This document shows positions 12,959 through 16,239 of a DNA stretch of 16,239 nucleotides, in pieces. Position numbers and translations under genes: made by a program. This DNA is from Alkanindiges sp. (lineage in GTDB: Bacteria > Pseudomonadota > Gammaproteobacteria > Pseudomonadales > Moraxellaceae): the NCBI GenBank assembly GCA_030152125.1, contig JASLIR010000014.1:1-16239 (forward strand), read 5' to 3'. Every line of letters starts with the position of its first letter. Position 1 is the stretch's first letter. Under the pieces are notes generated by a model. That model worked only from the letters and a program-made list of their open reading frames with translations, ran no database searches and had not been told where the DNA came from.

Positions 12959-14389
12959 ATGAACAGTTCCATCTCTGCAGCAACCACACAGGTTGCCGAC
13001 ATCCAGCGTGTGTTTGAGCATCAGGCCAGCACCGCACTTGCCCTGCGCCAGTCCACCGCCGCACAGCGCATTGAAAAAATCAAACAACTGAAAGCCGCCG
13101 TACAGGCACACCAGCAGGACATGATTCAGGCCGGTTTTAACGACTTTGCCAAACCGGCAACCGAAGTCGAACTGACCGAAATCCTGACCGTGATTGCCGA
13201 GGCTAACGATGCCATCCGCAGCCTGAAACGCTGGATGAAACCGAAAAAAGTATGGCCATCACGCATGATGTTTGGCACCCAGGGTTATATCCAGTTTGAG
13301 CCGAAAGGCCGCGCGCTGATTATCTCGCCATGGAACTATCCCTTTACCCTGACCCTGGGGCCGTTGATATCTGCCATTGCCGCAGGGAATACCGCCATCA
13401 TCAAGCCATCAGAAATCACCCCGCACGCCTCTGCCGTGCTGGCAAAAATCATCCGCGAGGTATTCCGTGAAGATGAAGTGGCGCTGTTTGAAGGTGAGGC
13501 TGATGTATCGCAGGCCCTGCTGGATTTACCGTTTGACCATATTTTCTTTACCGGTTCACCTGCCATTGGCAAGGTGGTGATGACCGCCGCCGCCAAACAC
13601 CTGACCAGTGTAACGCTGGAACTGGGTGGCAAGTCCCCCACCATTATTGATGAAACGGCCGACCTGAAACTGGCAGCACAAAACACCCTGTGGGCCAAGT
13701 TCACCAATGACGGGCAAACCTGTATTGCACCCGACCACATTTATGTGCACGAAAAGGTAAAAGATGCCTTTGTACAGGAATGCAAACAGATTCTGGACAG
13801 CACCTACGGCAAGGGCAGCGACAAGTTTGACAGCCCGCACCTGGCACGGGTGAGCAATGGCCGCCATGTGGCACGCCTGAAACACCTGCTGGATGATGCC
13901 GTGCACCGCGGCGCCAATATCATCAGTGGTGGTGATGTGCGCATTAGCGAGCGCTATATTGCACCCACCCTGCTGGATAACATTGCCGAAGATGCGCAGA
14001 TTATGCAGGAAGAAATTTTTGGCCCGTTGCTGCCCATTATCAGCTTTAATAACCTGGACAGCGTGATTGAGCGCATTAATGCCGCACCCAAGCCACTGGC
14101 GCTGTATGTATGGAGCCGTACGCAAAGCAATATTGCAAAAGTGATGCAGCAAACCACGTCCGGTGGTGCCTGTATTAACCACTCGGTTGTACAGTTCCTG
14201 CATGGCAACCTGCCCTTTGGCGGGGTGAATAACTCCGGTATTGGCAGTGCGCATGGGCATCATGGCTTCCTGGCCTTTTCGCATGCGCGTGCAGTGGTAC
14301 GCAACCGCATTATGCTGGCTACCATGTTCTTTCCACCCTATAGCGAACGTACCCGCAAGCTGATTGCACTGTTTATGAAAATGGTTTGA
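12959..14389 (+). CDS. AlkH-like class 3 aldehyde dehydrogenase
   Basis: The 476-residue product belongs to the class 3/fatty aldehyde dehydrogenase group and oxidises aldehydes to carboxylic acids with NAD(P)+. It closely resembles AlkH of Pseudomonas putida in the stretches I recall: LKRWMKPKKV, ISPWNYPFTLTLGPLISAIA, IKPSEITPHASAVL, FDHIFFTGSPAIGKVVM, and the C-terminal LPFGGVNNSGIGSAHGHHGF. The catalytic residues are Glu221 (VTLELGGKSP) and Cys255 (NDGQTCIAPDH), 34 apart as in class 3 enzymes. A hydrophobic tail (MLATMFFPPYSERTRKLIALFMKMV) may touch the membrane, as in fatty aldehyde dehydrogenases. GTG 12911 is in frame, but GGAGG (12946-12950) sits eight bases before ATG 12959, which is therefore the start. 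Position after two alkanol dehydrogenases supports successive oxidation steps. Annotation as coniferyl aldehyde dehydrogenase is a possible alternative. Confidence 0.93.
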   Translation: MNSSISAATTQVADIQRVFEHQASTALALRQSTAAQRIEKIKQLKAAVQAHQQDMIQAGFNDFAKPATEVELTEILTVIAEANDAIRSLKRWMKPKKVWPSRMMFGTQGYIQFEPKGRALIISPWNYPFTLTLGPLISAIAAGNTAIIKPSEITPHASAVLAKIIREVFREDEVALFEGEADVSQALLDLPFDHIFFTGSPAIGKVVMTAAAKHLTSVTLELGGKSPTIIDETADLKLAAQNTLWAKFTNDGQTCIAPDHIYVHEKVKDAFVQECKQILDSTYGKGSDKFDSPHLARVSNGRHVARLKHLLDDAVHRGANIISGGDVRISERYIAPTLLDNIAEDAQIMQEEIFGPLLPIISFNNLDSVIERINAAPKPLALYVWSRTQSNIAKVMQQTTSGGACINHSVVQFLHGNLPFGGVNNSGIGSAHGHHGFLAFSHARAVVRNRIMLATMFFPPYSERTRKLIALFMKMV

Positions 14390-14407
14390 TAGATAACTTG
14401 ATGGCTA

Positions 14408-14437
14408 GGAGGTGCGCCGGGCTACTGACGCACCTCC
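14408..14437 (+). terminator. Hairpin ending the alkanol oxidation cluster
   Basis: A perfect 9-bp stem GGAGGTGCG (14408-14416)/CGCACCTCC (14429-14437) has a 12-base loop, 18 bases after the dehydrogenase stop. The left arm holds an AGGAGGT sequence that would be sequestered, though no start codon follows at a useful distance. There is no U-run. Confidence 0.5.
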
Positions 14438-14499
14438 GACCCTGAATCCATATATAAGACAACAGGTTACCTTTCGTCTGAATTGACGCAACAATGCAC

Positions 14500-14527
14500 T
14501 TAAAAAACAGTAAATTTTAATTATAAT
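14500..14527 (+). promoter_or_regulatory. Candidate sigma-70 promoter of the lipoprotein gene
   Basis: A perfect TATAAT lies at 14522-14527, with TTAAAA (four of six -35 positions) at 14500-14505 and 16-base spacing. The surroundings are strongly AT-rich. Transcription would start near 14534 and give a leader of about 44 bases. Confidence 0.55.
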
Positions 14528-14577
14528 ACCGCATATAGATATCTCATTTAAATTTACTTATAAATCACAGGTTTGAC

Positions 14578-15885
14578 ATGAAGCTTTTTATTGCACCCAT
14601 TGCGGGAGTCTTTTTAACAGCCTGCGCCGCCACAGGACCGCACCAGCAGTCCAAAATCAGGGAAATTCCCGCCAGTGAGTTTCAGGCCTATCTGGATTAT
14701 GACCTGAGCAAGAAGAACCTGATAAGCACCTCTGCACCGGCAGAAACACAGGCAAACTGGGAAGATACCCAGCAAAAAGACTGTAAAATCTGGGTAAGCC
14801 CTGGCTTTAAAATTAAAGACCCCAGCGTGGCATTTTTTTGGGATGGTGAATGCAGGGATGGATACGCCTATGGACTGGGGCGGGAATTTACAATTGGTAA
14901 AAACACCTATGTAGAATCTATTGGGGAATATGCCGGGGGTAGAACCAACCCACAATATTATTATGAATTTTATAAAAACCAGAAAGTTTTTATTTTAGGC
15001 CACCTGGCTAAAGATACTGACGAACGGATTACCATTGAACGTGGCCTGGACGTTGATAATGCCGTGATGAATAGTATCGTCTTTGAGGACCACAAGAATA
15101 AGGAAAAGTACCGTAACCTGATGGTCGCCACCCGCAACATGCATGCCAGCATCTATCATAGTGCCGGTGGTTTAAATATCACCTATCGAAACTATCAGGA
15201 TGATCCTGTTATCAAGGAAGACATGTACATCAAACTTGATAACAAGGAACTGTATGGCTTTCAGTCCGGCCAAAATGGCAGCAAACAGTTTGCTGACTTA
15301 AGCACCTCACCTTCTACGCTTGCCAACCCGCCTGCAAGCATGAAGCAGTTTATTGGGGAAAAGCTGGGATATTTGCAAAATGATTTTGCCAAACGACATC
15401 AGGATGCTGTCAACAGGTTTAACCTAGCCAGTAAAAAAGTGGATCAGTACATTAATAGCGCCTGTACCTCCAAGCCGGTTACTGGCATTGATAAAGACAC
15501 CTTCTACGCAATTTGTTCGCCAAACAAATCGTTAAGCCTGTTCCAAATCCAGATTGACCAGGGCATTGCCTATATCAACCAGCAAAAGCTGCAGCGGCTG
15601 GAACAGGCCAAGCAGTCTGCCATACAGCAGCAAATTGCAGCCCAGCAGGCGCAAAACAATGCACGACGCGCCGAGGAAGACTGGCTGGCAACGCTAGGTG
15701 CCATATCCAGTGCCAGCAATAGCGTGGCCAACAGTTATTACCAGCGCGCACAAGCGACCAGCAACATGGCCAATAACATGGGGCAAGTGCCTTACACGGT
15801 GCCAAGCTTTGGCCTTAATAATAACCGCAAGATGGAATTTAACTGTTTCAGCTTTGGGCAAAATACCAATTGCAGGGAAAGGTAA
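14578..15885 (+). CDS. Lipoprotein with coiled-coil tail, function unknown
   Basis: The 435-residue product has a very short lipoprotein signal (MKLFIAPIAGVFLTAC; lipidated Cys16 in lipobox LTAC). The mature N-terminal half includes FFWDGECRDGYAYGLGREFTIG, which recalls a MORN-type repeat (W-x-G-x-C-x-x-G-x-A-x-G-x-G), but only one clear unit is visible. After a mixed middle region, a Gln/Ala-rich coiled coil (roughly residues 325-365, KLQRLEQAKQSAIQQQ and onward) leads into a Ser/Asn-rich tail ending with a Cys pair (FNCFSFGQNTNC). I do not recognise a named family. An outer-membrane-anchored periplasmic location is inferred from the lipobox and the absence of an Asp at +2. AGG (14569-14571) lies six bases before ATG 14578 and a TATAAT-type promoter is upstream. 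The gene appears to be transcribed alone. Confidence 0.85.
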   Translation: MKLFIAPIAGVFLTACAATGPHQQSKIREIPASEFQAYLDYDLSKKNLISTSAPAETQANWEDTQQKDCKIWVSPGFKIKDPSVAFFWDGECRDGYAYGLGREFTIGKNTYVESIGEYAGGRTNPQYYYEFYKNQKVFILGHLAKDTDERITIERGLDVDNAVMNSIVFEDHKNKEKYRNLMVATRNMHASIYHSAGGLNITYRNYQDDPVIKEDMYIKLDNKELYGFQSGQNGSKQFADLSTSPSTLANPPASMKQFIGEKLGYLQNDFAKRHQDAVNRFNLASKKVDQYINSACTSKPVTGIDKDTFYAICSPNKSLSLFQIQIDQGIAYINQQKLQRLEQAKQSAIQQQIAAQQAQNNARRAEEDWLATLGAISSASNSVANSYYQRAQATSNMANNMGQVPYTVPSFGLNNNRKMEFNCFSFGQNTNCRER

Positions 15886-15914
15886 TATCACGGGTTAGTG
15901 GCTTATACATTTTG

Positions 15915-15939
15915 TAGGCTGGTGCGTGAGGCCAGCCTA
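15915..15939 (+). terminator. Hairpin after lipoprotein gene
   Basis: An 8-bp perfect stem TAGGCTGG/CCAGCCTA with a 9-base loop lies 29 bases past the stop. The tail TTGATT is only weakly U-rich. Termination is likely but not certain. Confidence 0.5.
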
Positions 15940-16021
15940 TTGATTCGTATAACAGTATAAACCGTCAGCAAGCAAACCATAAATTTAAAATACAGAATCA
16001 AATATTAACAGACAGGTAATT

Positions 16022-16239
16022 ATGAACCAAACAGCCATCCTCTTTCCGGTCATTGCCCTGGCAGCATGGACTTTTATCATCCTGTTACTGCTGGCATTCC
16101 GCCGCTGTAAGGCACTATTCAAACAACAGGTAGCCCCTGCTGATTTCAGACTAGGGGAATCTGCCAACGTGCCAGTCGAGCTCTGTATCATTAACCGCAA
16201 CCTGATCAATCTGCTAGAAATGCCAATCCTGTTTTATGT
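16022..16239 (+). CDS. MAPEG-family membrane protein, 3' end missing
   Basis: The frame from ATG 16022 runs off the window, giving 72 codons. It starts MNQTAILFPVIALAAWTFI followed by more hydrophobic residues, which make the first membrane helix. Next come a basic loop (RRCKALFK), the segment DFRLGESANVPVELC, and INRNLINLLEMPILFY. The order helix, loop, GES, then NRN-x-x-NLLE-x-P-x-LFY is the diagnostic start of MAPEG proteins (membrane-associated proteins in eicosanoid and glutathione metabolism). Bacterial members are small four-helix inner-membrane proteins of about 130 residues with mostly unknown substrates. AGG lies about five bases before the start (CAGGTAATT). Only about half of the protein can be seen. 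Confidence 0.85.
   Translation, partial: MNQTAILFPVIALAAWTFIILLLLAFRRCKALFKQQVAPADFRLGESANVPVELCIINRNLINLLEMPILFY

Noticed and set aside
13556..14284. 242-codon minus-strand frame inside the aldehyde dehydrogenase gene
   Set aside because: It is antisense to strongly conserved motifs, has low-complexity composition and has no start signal; a shadow frame.
1..16239. Mobile element, prophage, CRISPR array or defence island
   Set aside because: No transposase, integrase, regularly spaced repeats, nuclease-helicase genes, tRNA or attachment-like repeats were seen on either strand.

Overview
The window looks like the chromosome of a Gram-negative gammaproteobacterium, most plausibly Pseudomonadales and close to Moraxellaceae (Acinetobacter/Alkanindiges type). 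The grounds are family recognition only: an AdeT-like periplasmic solute-binding protein, AlkJ-like and AlkH-like alkanol oxidation enzymes, lipoproteins with classical lipoboxes, and moderate base composition. No tRNA, rRNA, CRISPR array, insertion sequence, integrase or phage gene was seen, so this reads as ordinary accessory and housekeeping chromosome.

Layout. (1) Positions 1-2139 hold the 3' end of a DUF4105 membrane protein, a small unrecognised minus-strand gene, a 481-base gap with a perfect CRP/Vfr-type site and other palindromes, and a META-domain lipoprotein. (2) Positions 2260-4305 hold three plus-strand stand-alone genes: a SAM-dependent methyltransferase, a putative glycolipid-binding protein (DUF1089 type) and methionine sulfoxide reductase MsrA. 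(3) Positions 4367-6178 are on the minus strand: an AdeT1/2-like solute-binding protein and a small HExxH metallopeptidase of the 'Vgr-related' kind. (4) Positions 6554-9236 are a two-gene operon of glutamine-dependent NAD+ synthetase nadE and an all-helical protein of unknown function, closed by the best intrinsic terminator in the window. (5) Positions 9411-14389 are an alkanol oxidation module: two tandem AlkJ-like GMC flavoprotein dehydrogenases and an AlkH-like class 3 aldehyde dehydrogenase. (6) Positions 14578-16239 hold a lipoprotein with a coiled-coil tail and the start of a MAPEG-family membrane protein.

How the genes work together. The clearest system is region 5. By family knowledge, AlkJ-type enzymes oxidise medium or long-chain 1-alkanols to aldehydes and pass electrons to the quinone pool. 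AlkH-type enzymes then oxidise the aldehyde to a fatty acid with NAD(P)+. No alkane hydroxylase, rubredoxin or acyl-CoA ligase lies in the window, so the module could serve alkanes, wax esters or fatty alcohols. The two GMC paralogs share active-site numbering (His467/Asn511) but differ beside both catalytic residues, and each has its own upstream region. A 17-bp tandem repeat lies just before the second copy and a 16-bp palindrome lies upstream of the first, which suggests separate regulation. I found no convincing wholly new defence or mobile system. The best leads are the duplicated GMC pair with its regulatory DNA, the unknown helical partner of NadE, and the CRP-type site beside a small gene preceded by a possible coupled leader peptide.
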